A DNA stretch of 64,000 nucleotides from Anthopleura xanthogrammica. Its lineage: Eukaryota; Cnidaria; Anthozoa; Actiniaria; Actiniidae. The position numbers and the translations under genes are program-made. Below the pieces are notes generated by a model, which was not told where the DNA came from, searched no databases, and worked only from the letters and a program-made list of their open reading frames with translations. The stretch covers positions 27,526,128 through 27,590,127 of the forward strand of contig OZ025206.1 in the NCBI GenBank assembly GCA_964019055.1, written 5' to 3'. The number at the start of each line of letters is the position of its first letter. Position 1 is the first letter of the stretch. Below, one piece after another: positions 1 through 10,979 of the stretch.

Positions 1-760
1 TGACGCTAGGGAATGCCCACTTGAAAAAAGAAGAATATGACGATGCTATATTATACAGTGAAAATTTTCTTGCCATCGCACAAGAATCTGGTGAAAAAGT
101 GGCTGAGATGAATGCGTACACGACGCTATGGAATGCCCACTTGAACAAAGAAGAATATGACGATGCTATATTATACAGTCAAAAATGTCTTGCCATCGCA
201 CAAGAATCTGATGATAAAGTGGCTGAGATGAATGCGTACACGACGCTAGGGAATACCCACTTCAACAAAGAAGAATATGACGATGCTATATTATACAGTC
301 GAAAACGTCTTACCATCGCACAAGAATCTGGTGATAAAGTGGCGGAGATGGATGCGTACAGGACGCTAGGGAATGCCCACTTCTTCAAAAAAGAAAATGA
401 CGATGCTATATTATACAGTCAAAAATGTCTTGCCATCGCACAAGAATCTGGTGATAAAGTGGCTGAGTTGGATGCGTACATGACGCTAGGGCATGCCCAC
501 TTACACAAAGAAGAATCTGACGATGCTATATTATACAGTCAAAAATGTCTTGCCATCGCACAAGAATCTGGTCATAAAGTGGCTGAGATGAAAGCGTACA
601 TGACGCTAGAGAAATCCCACTTGAACAAAGAAGAATATGATGATGCTATATTATACAATCAAAAATGTCTTACCATCGCACAAGAATCTGGTCATAAAGA
701 GGCTGAGATGAATGGGTACAACACGTTAGGGTATGCCTACTTGAAGAAAGAAGAATATGA
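1..760 (+). repeat. 120-bp coding tandem repeat (TPR array)
   Basis: Six consecutive units of exactly 120 bp (40 codons) begin near positions 1, 121, 241, 361, 481 and 601, with a diverging seventh at 721. Units are almost identical at DNA level, including third codon positions, which points to recent unit duplication or conversion rather than old TPR divergence. Confidence 0.9.
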
Positions 761-2789
761 TGATGCTCATTCATGGTTTACAGAAGGCATGACAATAGCT
801 AGGGATCTAGAAGACAATGATAGGATCATTTCTTTTATGTTGTGTCTGAGGATGATTCATGAAGCAGTTGGTATAACAGAAGAAGAAGAAGACGATTTAC
901 CAAAAGCGGCCCTTAGTCATGCTTTAATTGGTGTTAGGAAAATTGAAATTCAAAGCTTGGCCCATTGGGTTAATTGCTATAATCGCTATAGACATCATAG
1001 AGCACAACATGAATACGAACACGCCATTTCATGTCTTGAAGAGGCTGAGGTGGCTGTTGCAGCAACACACGGGGATGAGAGTGTTCGATTTAAGTTACTA
1101 TTGTGGACATGTAAGTACGAAATCTCTGAGATGTATGTTTTACTCGGACAATGCAATAAAGGAGTGCAGTATCAACGAGAAGCACTAGATGTGGCACGCA
1201 AACAGGGCACAAAGTCCAATCAGGCAAGATCTCATTTGAGCCTTGGAGAAGTCTATTATAAACTTGAGCAATTTGAGAATGCAGAGAAGTCATTCAAAGA
1301 ATCCTTAAAGTGCTATGAATTGATTTTTGATGGTCTTAAGCAAAACGATAGATTCAAAATAGCTTTTGTTGATAAACACAAAAAGGCTTACAAGATGCTT
1401 CTGAAGGTTCTTATTGAAACAAATAAGAAAGAAGAGGCTCTGGTTTTGTCGGACCATTATCGTGCAAAAGCCCTGAAAGATCTACTTGTTTCAAGCTATG
1501 GAATGAAGAAAGAACAAGTTGCTAAAGAAGGTTTACAGTACGTTGATGTTCAGTCTCTTTTCTCCAACAGTAGCTACACTCTTCTGTTTTATTCAGTGTG
1601 TTTTGAGAAGTTGTGCTCGTTTCTAGTCGAAGCAGGAAACGAGCTTGAATTTTCAGTCCAGCATTTCAAATACTGTGACACATGCCTAGAGACGCTTGTT
1701 GATAAAACATTTGACGATATGAAAGTGCGTCAAGCAGTCAATTTTGCCGAGGACAGATCATTAAACGTCATGGACGACTCTGAAGAAAACAAGAATCCCA
1801 AGAAAGATGAATTAACACAATTGTTGACACGAGAGAAAGAAGAAAGGTTGTCAGAACAATGCCGTTCTACGTGTGGAAGCAGAGGAAATCCATCAGAAAA
1901 CAGTGTTGAGAGCAGCCTGACCAGCGGCCTGGAAAAAATGTACCACAAGTTAATACACAATATCAAGTGCTTAATTAAACAAGACGAAATTGTCATCATT
2001 CCTGAAGGTCCGTTGTGCAAATTAGCATTTGCTGCCCTACGGGACCCACTCACGGGACATTATTTGTCAGAGACAAAGCGAATTAGAATGGCTCCTTCGA
2101 TGGCATCTTTAAAGCTTCTCCAAGAGTACCCAGAGGAGCATCACTCCTGTAAAGATGCATTGATTATTGGCGCTGGTGTAGTTGGTCGAGTCATATTGAA
2201 TGGAGTTGAAACAGAAATACCGACGCTAATAGGTGCTCTAGAAGAGGCGATCGGCATTTCTGACATACTTGGAGTTAAACCGTTATTGGGAGCTATTGCT
2301 ACAAAGCCTGTGGTCATAAAGAGACTTCAAGAAGGAGCGTCTGTTGTTCACATTGCAGCACACGGTAACCTAGAAAAAGCCACTATCGTACTTGCTCCTT
2401 CTCCTGAAAAAAAGATACCAGACGAAGAAGATTACATGCTGACCATGGCTGATGTACAACAGGCTCAAGTACGTGCACAACTAGTTGTGTTAAGCTGCTG
2501 TCACAGTGGACGTGGCGAAATCAAAGCTGAAGGAGTAGTTGGTATGTGTCGAGCCTTTCTCGTCTCAGGAGCTCGTGCTGTAGTGGGATCCCTGTGGGCT
2601 ATAGATGACGACGCTACTTGGATGTTTATGGAAACGTTTTACACGTATTTGAAGGACGGTAAGAGCGCAAGTACAAGCCTGCATCTGACGATGAACGACA
2701 TAAGAAGAAACCCACAATACAGTGAACCGAAGTACTGGGCTCCTTTCTTTTTGATGGGTGATGACGTGACGATCCAGTTTGAAGATTAG
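1..2789 (+). CDS. TPR-CHAT protein, 3' part (5' end outside window)
   Basis: Open from the window edge (frame of base 3) to a TAG at 2787-2789; at least 922 codons, no intron seen. The N-terminal part is a run of 40-residue TPR units of the kinesin-light-chain type (pattern EEYDDAILYSQKCLAIAQES), followed by more diverged TPR helices to about residue 470 counted from base 21. The C-terminal third is a CHAT domain, the caspase-like peptidase fold: HIAAHG supplies the candidate catalytic His (residue 781) and LSCCHSG the candidate Cys (826/827), followed by the family-typical stretches GARAVVGSLW and KYWAPF. Both dyad motifs look intact, so peptidase activity is plausible. Animal proteins with this order are often annotated as TTC28-like and are numerous in corals; a role in cell-death or immune signalling is inference. 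No start codon is given because the first repeat units lie outside the window. Confidence 0.9.
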   Translation, partial: TLGNAHLKKEEYDDAILYSENFLAIAQESGEKVAEMNAYTTLWNAHLNKEEYDDAILYSQKCLAIAQESDDKVAEMNAYTTLGNTHFNKEEYDDAILYSRKRLTIAQESGDKVAEMDAYRTLGNAHFFKKENDDAILYSQKCLAIAQESGDKVAELDAYMTLGHAHLHKEESDDAILYSQKCLAIAQESGHKVAEMKAYMTLEKSHLNKEEYDDAILYNQKCLTIAQESGHKEAEMNGYNTLGYAYLKKEEYDDAHSWFTEGMTIARDLEDNDRIISFMLCLRMIHEAVGITEEEEDDLPKAALSHALIGVRKIEIQSLAHWVNCYNRYRHHRAQHEYEHAISCLEEAEVAVAATHGDESVRFKLLLWTCKYEISEMYVLLGQCNKGVQYQREALDVARKQGTKSNQARSHLSLGEVYYKLEQFENAEKSFKESLKCYELIFDGLKQNDRFKIAFVDKHKKAYKMLLKVLIETNKKEEALVLSDHYRAKALKDLLVSSYGMKKEQVAKEGLQYVDVQSLFSNSSYTLLFYSVCFEKLCSFLVEAGNELEFSVQHFKYCDTCLETLVDKTFDDMKVRQAVNFAEDRSLNVMDDSEENKNPKKDELTQLLTREKEERLSEQCRSTCGSRGNPSENSVESSLTSGLEKMYHKLIHNIKCLIKQDEIVIIPEGPLCKLAFAALRDPLTGHYLSETKRIRMAPSMASLKLLQEYPEEHHSCKDALIIGAGVVGRVILNGVETEIPTLIGALEEAIGISDILGVKPLLGAIATKPVVIKRLQEGASVVHIAAHGNLEKATIVLAPSPEKKIPDEEDYMLTMADVQQAQVRAQLVVLSCCHSGRGEIKAEGVVGMCRAFLVSGARAVVGSLWAIDDDATWMFMETFYTYLKDGKSASTSLHLTMNDIRRNPQYSEPKYWAPFFLMGDDVTIQFED

Positions 2790-3082
2790 CACAGTGAAGA
2801 TGAGTTTGAGACATGTATTGAGGAAATATTCCTCTGGACATTATTTCCATAAACAGTGAGTAACATATGACAATTATCCAGTTTAAAGATTCAAGGACTA
2901 ACAGTATTTACTCAGTTTAGTGCGAAACCTATTTTAGTTGGGAGGGGCGTAGGTCAAGATCACGAAAGCGAAGTCAGTTTAGCACAGAAAATATAATGTA
3001 CAATATATTCTTGCATTACTATTATTTTCTTTCTGTGTTATCTTGATGTCAGTGCTTCACAGCAAAAAGTGTTTTGCCAAAG

Positions 3083-3372
3083 TATACAGCTATTTCAAAG
3101 AAGGTTTGTAAAGGTTTTGTTTCATGTTCAATGTTGCATATCAAGCTCGAATTGCACTATGAGCAGTGTGAATACAATCAGCGAAAGACACAACAATGTG
3201 GAATATTCCAAAACCTTGTCTGCAGGTTTTTCCAGCATAATTTCTTCTGTGCTGACATTATTTAGCTTAGCTCACACATGTCCAATACACACGACCTGAT
3301 ACGAGTGGTGAGCAACAAGCATCACACAACATACAACAAAACGTCACCAACCTTTCTTGAAATAGCTGTATA
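3083..3372. mobile_element. Short inverted-repeat DNA element (MITE), TA-flanked
   Basis: The left end TATACAGCTATTTCAA and its complement at 3357-3372 frame about 290 bp; the inner terminal repeat continues imperfectly (AAGGTTTG / CCAACCTT). The TATA ends fit a TA target-site duplication as in Tc1/mariner-type elements. No transposase frame. A half copy of the same family lies at 8648-8752. Confidence 0.7.
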
Positions 3373-3413
3373 TATAGTGTAATATAGTAATATATATGTA
3401 TACAGTGTAATTC

Positions 3414-4313
3414 AAGTAAGAGCCACATATAGCATCTAATCTAGGACACCGACCTTGATATCAAGAGTTAACTGATAGGGTCATCCATCTTTCTGTACTT
3501 TCATGTAATTGATATCCGGGATGCACGGGTGACGTGTGGTAGGGATGAGGTCGCTCGCCTCTCACCATTAACTCTGCTGGCAGAGTCTCTAGCGAGGGAA
3601 ATAAAAGGGAGACTCTGCCAGCAGTTGGGTAACAGTACTCTTGATCGAGATTACAGATTAGAGTTGACTTTTGCAAATCATTAGGAACAGCCAACTGTAA
3701 TGTAAAGAATGCGTAACACCAATCCCACGGACTTTTAAGTTAGTTCCGGACCCCTGCTACTGCGCATCCATTTCGCGCATCTCGTTTTTTACCCTTTATT
3801 TGCGTTTTTCTGAAAATTCATCTAAATAATATCTTAATATTTTATCCTTTTCTATAACCTAACAAAATATTTCAAAAACTGACTTATAAACGAGACTAAG
3901 CCTGTGCAAATGAGTTTGTGGTCTTCAAAAACGGCGGTTTGCATCGAATGCGAAACTGGTGTATTTGTGCGACAAACCCGCAGAGGACCATTAATCCGAA
4001 GAAGACCCGACAATAATAACCTTCCGATACACCCAAACACTCCAAACAAAGGTCCAAAACTTCAGAGCCCCAATGCCTAAGCTACATTAGAAACCCAAAA
4101 CTAAACAAATGGGAGTTACAAGGAGTCACTGTTGTGAAAGATGAGAAGTAAGCTTTGTACTGACATCCCCTGAGCCACTTCAAAACAAGCATTACTGAAA
4201 TCACCTTACTGATGTCTGGATAACACTGGACGGTGAAAATAAACAAAACATGGACGGTTCTAAGTTTGGAGAGAATCCAGGCTAATAATGAATTCAGGTC
4301 AAACATGACCACG
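3414..4313. repeat. 0.9-kb duplicated block, copy 1
   Basis: Nearly the same sequence recurs in direct orientation at 9370-10222, with indels. It contains a hairpin (CTGCTGGCAGAGTCTC with its complement about 40 bp further). No coding frame is conserved between the two copies, so it is probably a non-coding transposon or a segmental duplication. Confidence 0.75.
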
Positions 4314-5277
4314 GTGAATCAATCTATAATATATTTTATTACAATTCTTTACAATCGTAAAATATTTTAGATAACAAATTTAACAAGTCAAGGTAATTAC
4401 TACTCAGAATAACTATGGTAAAACGAGCTGAGTAGCATAAAGGAAGGAAGTGGCTCATGGAATGAAAGTTTTCAGCGTCAGTACACGGGCGATATTTGCA
4501 GCGCGATTGTGATTTGGTTGCAACCTCAGATAGCCCTTGTAAACGGTCGCCGATTTGTTTGGCGATTTCAGTGCAACTTGATGAAAAGTGGTATTTTTTG
4601 ACAGCGTTTTTGCTAATAAGCGTGTAATTTTTCTTCCTCTAAACTCCTACTTACTTACTTTTTTTTGTTTTTGTCGACATACTTTCATTCGAAACCACCA
4701 TATACAAACACAAGCGCAATTTCCTTCGAAGCCGGTGTCATGTGGGCACAGTAGCATGGTACTTTTCAAGCAAAAATCGCCGTGAAGTTGCATTAGATTT
4801 CGAGCTCTACTATGTTCGAATTTGACGTACAATCGACGTACAAGTCGCAGACTCGCCGTTTACACGTTTGAGGTTACAAACATAAACGGCCTTTCATTTT
4901 AATTCTTATTACTTTGAAAGGTCGGAGGTTTGAAATTTCTCTCTATAGATAGTGTTTCGCCTTTATTTTTCCTATTTCGATATTGTTGTTTCCTAGTTTG
5001 AAGCTCTTAATTATTATACTTTCTTATATTTAACATACTTAACTTATGTCGATCCGATATATCTTCATTCATGATCATTATACATTCTTATACTTTGAAT
5101 TATTGTAATGCGCAAATAGAAATTCGTGATGGCATTGATATTTGTGCAATATAAATGAATAAATAGTTATTATGTCAGTACCGTACCCTGTTCTCAGCCG
5201 GTGCTTTCCATTAGTCGGAATTGGCCTGACAGATCAAGCAATTCCTTATAAATTGCATATACTATTCTGATGGAATG
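4314..5277. other. No gene seen
   Basis: AT-rich unique-looking DNA. Only short shadow ORFs (up to 65 codons) without recognisable domains, and no repeat structure I could define. Confidence 0.6.
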
Positions 5278-5571
5278 TATACAGCTATTTCAAGAAACGT
5301 TGAATACTGAATACTGCATAGTCAATAGTGCATTCCAAGACCGAAATGCATTTTGGGTCATGTAATATTCTAAAGTAAAATAAACAGTAATAATTTATTA
5401 TATTTTTAGTGCATTCCATCCGAGACAATAAACTAGCTACATACAAAGAGCAAATCGCTGTATATTTACTTTTTATTTCAAATTAATGAGACCCACAATG
5501 CCCTTTGGTCTTTGAATGTACTATTCAGTATGCAGTATTCAGTATTCAACGTTTTTTGAAATAGCTGTATA
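5278..5571. mobile_element. MITE with 43-bp terminal inverted repeats
   Basis: The two ends are inverted copies over about 43 bp with one mismatch noticed; the outermost part is TATACAGCTATTTCAA. Length 294 bp, no ORF. It shares its outer 16 bp with the element at 3083-3372, so the two are related families with a probable TA target site. Confidence 0.85.
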
Positions 5572-5869
5572 AAAAACTAGGGAAAACTCTCCCGAGAAAA
5601 ACGCCTTCTCCCTTTTAAATTGACCTATCTGGCCGGTCATTTCCGCTATGGGAAGCGCCCTCTGTGACGTGATTTTTAGGCCGAAGGTGGGATGGAATCT
5701 CAATCTTAGAACAAGCTGACCTGCTATCGTACAGGCATTCTCAACCATAACATCCATACGATGCCACGATCTTCATTTTCTGATAATTTTTTGAATCACA
5801 CGGCCTTATCCCATATAGATATGAAAGAAAAATGGAATTGGCTTCCAAAAAACCTTCAAATTTTATCGA

Positions 5870-6158
5870 TAGTCTGAAACAGCCTCTGGTCTGAACAAAG
5901 TCAGGGCACGGCTAACTAACAGATCGAACCCTGAAACAACCGGCTCTGGTTTGATCTAAGTCAGGGCATGGCTAACTCACTGATCGAATTTAGCGTGTTA
6001 GGTTTTGCGTGGGAAGGAAAAATGGAGATCCGGAGGAAAACCCTTGAATCAAGTGAGAGACCTAACAAACTCTAATCACATGTGATGCTGAGTCAAGGAA
6101 TCGAACCCGAGACCCCAGAGGTGAGGCGAGTGCACTACCGGTGCGCCACACTGACTCG
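5870..6158 (-). mobile_element. tRNA-derived SINE
   Basis: On the minus strand the head carries an A-box-like TGGCGCACCGGTAG and a B box GGTTCGATTCC spaced as in a tRNA (about 6085-6155). The body downstream ends near 5870 and contains an internal near-duplicate of about 60 bp. It is not an intact tRNA: the cloverleaf is poor and the sequence continues as SINE body. Confidence 0.75.
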
Positions 6159-7082
6159 ATGCTCTAAATGTCCTACATATATTACTAGTGTCCCACACCA
6201 CATGGTCGTTCTAGATTTTCAAGTAATTGTGGAGTCACAGTATGAACATTAACAAGGGACCCGGGCAGAAGAATCACGAACACCGTTAGATTATCAAGTG
6301 ACCCTGCCAGTATAGCAATTTTTACCAGTCTCCTGGATAAATATTGGGCCAATAGCTTCTCTTTGTCTCTTTGGGTCAGTGAGAAATCAGCCTTCAGAAA
6401 TTTGTGTAGCTTTTTGAATCCTTTCTGATGTGTCTACGCCGGGGTTTCGTTGTGCAAGATGAAGCTGTGCTCTCGGATTCTTCATTTTCATCCAATCTAT
6501 CTTCGTGATTTTTGTCCGTCTCATATTGATCCTTGTTGCCATGAGAACCATTTCCTTGGTAACTAAGGCACGTGTCACTCATACGCCTCTTTCCCACTGT
6601 ATAGTATTTTTCTTGGGTTTGGTTGAGCTAGCGCGTGTAATCTACAATGCGACAGGTGTTGCTTGATTTGTTAGCGCGAGCTATGAAAGGAATCGGAAAG
6701 GCCTGCGATCCTCTTACGATCGCGATCAGTGCGAGGAAATAACGGAATGACGAGTACAAGTGTAGAGGAATAAAACGGCCAGATTTCCATCGTCCAATGC
6801 TGCAGTAGCACGTTGCTATGCACATAGCACGTTGCTATATATGCACATCAGTGTATTTCTTGATGGACGGATTACACGATCAAATTAGAACGTAAATACT
6901 CTTTTGACACTTACGATTATTCATAGAATTACATAACATTAATATATTAAGCTTACTGATTTTTTTGGTTTAACGAAAACAATCTTTTTTGATAAAGGAC
7001 CCCAAGGAACGCCTGTCACATTGTATATTACGCGCGCTAGCTCAAAACACAAACAAAATTTTAACGTGCTCCCTTTGGAGAG
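6159..7082. other. No convincing gene
   Basis: A hydrophilic minus-strand frame of 67 codons (6394-6597) has no relative I recognise and no clear splice context. The remainder is AT-rich non-coding DNA. Confidence 0.5.
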
Positions 7083-7559
7083 ATGATGCACTGTGCAATG
7101 GCGTTGCCAGTTGCTGCAATCCGTTTAAAAAGAGCACCATCAGTTCTGACACTTGACACCCAATTGGCATCCATTGTACAAAACTTTGCATGCAGGATTG
7201 CAACAAAGACACGGAAGTACGATCACATAACTCCAGCAATGGAGGAACTAAACTGGCTCTCTGTTAAGGAACACTTATTATATCGTGACACTATTATGAC
7301 TTACAAATGTATGAATGAGATGGCACCTTCTTATCTATGCAAAACATTTTGTAACCGTGCCACGATTCATGGCCGTCACACCCGCAACCGTGACCAACTT
7401 CAAATCCCCAAGTACACCTCAGCATCTGGACAAAGAACATTTAATTATAGAGCTGTTAAGATTTGGAACTCATTGGATTTAGAACTAAAAGAACTTAAGT
7501 CGTTAAGCAAGTTTAAACGCATTTTAAAGTCAAAATTATTAGATAAATCTCATAATTAG
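7083..7559 (+). pseudogene. LINE reverse transcriptase, C-terminal remnant
   Basis: The 158-codon frame matches the region after the RT catalytic core in CR1/L2/jockey-like LINEs: HITPAMEELNWLSVKEHLLY, MAPSYL, RTFNYRAVKIWNSL, then a basic FKRILKSKLL tail before the stop. The RT palm is absent, so this is a typical 5'-truncated LINE insertion. The ATG at 7083 is not the true protein start. Family placement rests on motif recall. Confidence 0.8.
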
Positions 7560-7826
7560 ATGTACATGGTTTATATCAGCTAGATCTCGTAATTTAGAGC
7601 TGTTAAGATTTGGAACTCATTGGATTTAGAACTAAAAGAACTTAAGTCGGTAAGAGAGTTTAAACGCATTTTAAAGTCAAAATTATTAGACAAATTTTAT
7701 AATTAGATTTTCATGGTTTATATCAGCTAGATTTTGTATTTTAGTTCATTATTGATTATTATTAATGTGATAGGTTTTGAAAAGCCTTGTTTGGAAAGCC
7801 TAATAAAGTATGTATGTATATGTATG
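7446..7826 (+). repeat. Tandem duplication of the LINE 3' end plus TATG tail
   Basis: The last about 147 bp of the LINE (from the RAVKIWNSL codons through the 3' UTR) are repeated immediately downstream (7446-7592 and 7593-7740). After the second copy comes a TATG/TG-rich tail at 7806-7828, the usual microsatellite-like LINE terminus. Confidence 0.8.
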
Positions 7827-7829
7827 TAA

Positions 7830-8610
7830 CCTCAAACTAAAATAGCCCCTCGTCCCGTTTTAGCCAGCCTTTGGGCCAAAACAGTACTAAATGTTATAAG
7901 GCCAAAATGGCTCCCTCAAACTAAAATAGCCCCTCTTCCCGTTTTAGTCAGCCTTTGTATTGGGCCAAAACAACACTAAATGTTATGAGGCCAAAATGGC
8001 TCCTTCAAACTGAAATAGCCCCTCGTCCCATTTTGGCCAGCCTTTGGGCCAAAACAGCACTAAATGTTATAAGGCCAAAATGGCTCCTTCAAACTAAAAT
8101 AGCCCCTCGTCCCGTTTTGGCCAGCCTTTGGGCCAAAACAGCACTACATGTAATAGAGCTAAAATGGCTGTGGCAGAGCCAATATAGCTTCTTATTCTGT
8201 TTTGGCCTAACCTTGGGCCAAATCAACACTAAATGCCATAGGGTCAAAATGGCTGTGGTAGAGCCAATATAGCTTCTTATTCTGTTTTGGCCTAACCTTG
8301 GGCCAAATCAACACTAAATGCCATAGGGTCAAAATGGCTGTGGTAGAGCCAATATAGCTTCTTATTCTGTTTTGGCCTACCCTTGGGCCAAATCAACACT
8401 AAATGTCATAGGGTCAAAATGGCTGTGGTAGAGCCAAGATAGCCTCTTATTCTTTTTTGGCTTACCCTTGGGCCAAAACAGTACTAATAAAGCTATGCCA
8501 AAATGGCTTTCATGGGGCCAAAATAGCATTTTGTTCCATTTTGACCCATCTCTGGGCCAAAATAGCACTATTTTAAAAATGCCAAAACGGCTCTGTGGGG
8601 CCAAATCAGC
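7830..8610 (+). repeat. 84-bp minisatellite, about 9 units
   Basis: Units of 84-85 bp carry GGGCCAAAACAG, GGCCAAAATGGCT and CGTTTTGGCCAG. The first four to five units (CTCCTTCAAACTAAAATAGC type) and the later ones (GTGGTAGAGCCAATATAGC type) form two sub-families. The recurrent TTTTGGCC/GGCCAAAA makes each unit self-complementary. ORFs crossing it are shadows. Confidence 0.9.
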
Positions 8611-8647
8611 CCTATCAAATTTACTGTGTGAATATAATGCATTTCAA

Positions 8648-8752
8648 GCTTAGTCACACATGTCCAATACACACGACCTGATACGAGTGGTGGGCAACAA
8701 GCATCACACAGCATGCAACAAAACCTTCACCAACCTTTCTTGAAATAGTTGT
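8648..8752. mobile_element. Half copy of the 3083-3372 MITE
   Basis: Nearly identical to 3270-3372 (CACACGACCTGATACGAGTG through CAACCTTTCTTGAAATAG). The left half and left terminal repeat are missing. Confidence 0.75.
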
Positions 8753-8773
8753 ATATTAAATATTCCGTGCATT

Positions 8774-9371
8774 TTAAGGTATCAGGATATGTTTAGGACC
8801 CCTATACGCGCTACCTCAAATTTCACACGGGCTTTACAATATTTTACCATAAAATTATACATTTTCTGAAAGCTAAATAAATGTAGTTTGGGAATATGTA
8901 TTTATAATTGTCTATTTTGGAACACAAACAAGTTATTGTGTTCAAAGTTACATTCTACCGCACTTCGTTTGACAACTTCCGGCAGGATCAGAATTTCCGC
9001 TATGATTGCAAAATAGACAAAAACCTTTGAATGAAAAAAACATTTCAAACATCTGAGACACTGTTTATTAGATCGTGTTTTTTTAGATCGCGTTGTAATT
9101 TATCATAATCCAAAGTTTCAGTTCGATCTGATTTAATCCGAATGAGCTACAATGTTTAAAAAAAGTTATTTTGGTCACTCAAAAACTAAAGAGAAACTCA
9201 ATAACATTTTATGTGTCTCAAAACAGAAAATTCCAAATTAATTTTTGAAAACTATGTTTATTTAGCTTTCAGAAAATGTATACTTTTATATCGTGATATT
9301 GAAGAGGCAGCGTAAAAAAGGCTCACGCGTAAAGTAGTCTCAAAGGCCTCAAACGTATCCTGATACCTTAA
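8774..9371. mobile_element. piggyBac-like MITE flanked by TTAA
   Basis: Both borders are TTAA; the element starts GGTATCAGGATA and ends with the complement TATCCTGATACC. Inner terminal repeats resume further in (CATTTTCTGAAAGCTAAATA on both sides). The TTAA target site is the hallmark of piggyBac-type transposition. About 590 bp, no transposase ORF. Confidence 0.8.
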
Positions 9372-10222
9372 GTAAGAGCCACATATAGCACCTAGTCTAG
9401 GACACCGACCTTAATATCAAGAATTAACTGATAGGATCGCCCTACTTTCATATAATCGGTATTCGGGATGCACGGGTGGCGTGTAGTAGCGATGAGGTTC
9501 GCTCGCCTCACACCATTAACTCTGCTGGCAGAGTCACTCAATTTCGAACGAGCGAGGGAAATTAAAGGGAGACTCTTCCAGCAGGGTAACAATACTCCTG
9601 ATCGAGAATACTCCAGTTTCACATTCGATGCAAACCGCTGTGGGGTTTACATTTGGTATTATTCAACTCGTACATTCTTTACATTACAGTTGACTTTTGC
9701 GAATCATTAACAACAGCCAACTGTAATGTAAAGAATGCGCAGGTCGAATAATACAATCCCACGGACTTTTAATGATGTCTTTCAATAGCTGACTTATAAA
9801 CGAGGCTACGCCTGTGCAAATGAGTCTGTGGTCTTCAAAAACAGCAGTTTATATCGAATGCGAAGCTGGAGTATTGGAGAGGCGAACCTGGCCCCGCAGT
9901 GAACCATTCATCCGCTAAAGACCTGAAAATATCTTCCGATACACCCAAACACTCAAAACAAAGGTCCAAAATCCCCAATGCCTAAGATTAGAAACCCAAG
10001 ACTAAACAAATGGGAGTTAAAAGGAGAGTCACTGCTGTGAAAGATGAGAACTAAGCTTTGTACTGACATCCTCTGAGCCACTTCAAACAAGCAAAACTGA
10101 AATCACCTTACTGATGTCTGGATAACACTGGATGGAGAAAATGAATACACATGCATGACGGATCTAAGTTTGGAGAGAATTCAGGCTAATAATGAATACA
10201 TGTCAGAGCAAACATGACCACG
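9370..10222. repeat. 0.9-kb duplicated block, copy 2
   Basis: Second copy of 3414-4313, same orientation, with small indels and a roughly 70-bp extra stretch near 9610-9680. It abuts the right TTAA of the MITE and lies 0.28 kb from the 3' end of gene copy A. Confidence 0.75.
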
Positions 10223-10498
10223 AGGCTCAGGGGATGGTTTTCAGTAACTATGCACTCCTTGGTAGCCATGTTTGATAACTATACTTTGTATTTTGTGTAA
10301 TCATATAGACTGCCAATGAAAAATTGGACATACATTCTGTATTTATATACTATCAAAAAAAAAAAAAATGAATGGAAAAAAATATCATGCAAACACTTGG
10401 CACAGTAAAAAATATCGTGCAACACTTGAGGGCGGAAAAAACTTTGAATTGGCCGGCCCCCATCAAATATCAAATAATCCGTCCCTAACTGGAAGTTT

Positions 10499-10825
10499 TT
10501 ACTCTACTGGTTTCTCACAGATAAAGGGTTTTTTCTCAAGGCAGTGTCTACCAAACCACTGACCATCTTTTCCTGCGGCTGCGCAGTGGTGATTGGTCAC
10601 CAGATGCTTCATGTTGCGTGACATCATCAAAGCTGTGAAGTTATCATGTGGGCTGCCATCTGACCATGAAAACTGACTGGTATGGCTCGTCCTGTTTAAG
10701 CCAATCCAAACAGCTGACAGGTCTGGAATATCAATCGCTGAAAGAAAAAGAAAGTAGGTGAGAAGGAAAGAAAGAAAGAAAGAAAGAATGACAGACAGAC
10801 AGACAGAAAGACAAACAGACAGACT

Positions 10826-10899
<74 letters not shown>

Positions 10900-10920
10900 A
10901 AGAAAGAAAGAAAGACAGAC

Positions 10921-10979
<59 letters not shown>

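Noticed and set aside
6394..6597. 67-codon hydrophilic minus-strand ORF
   Set aside because: No recognised domain, no splice context, and an overlapping frame of similar length; not enough support.
7955..8653. ORFs of 61-105 codons over the 84-bp minisatellite
   Set aside because: Period 84 keeps a frame open by chance; both strands are open and no start or domain is present.
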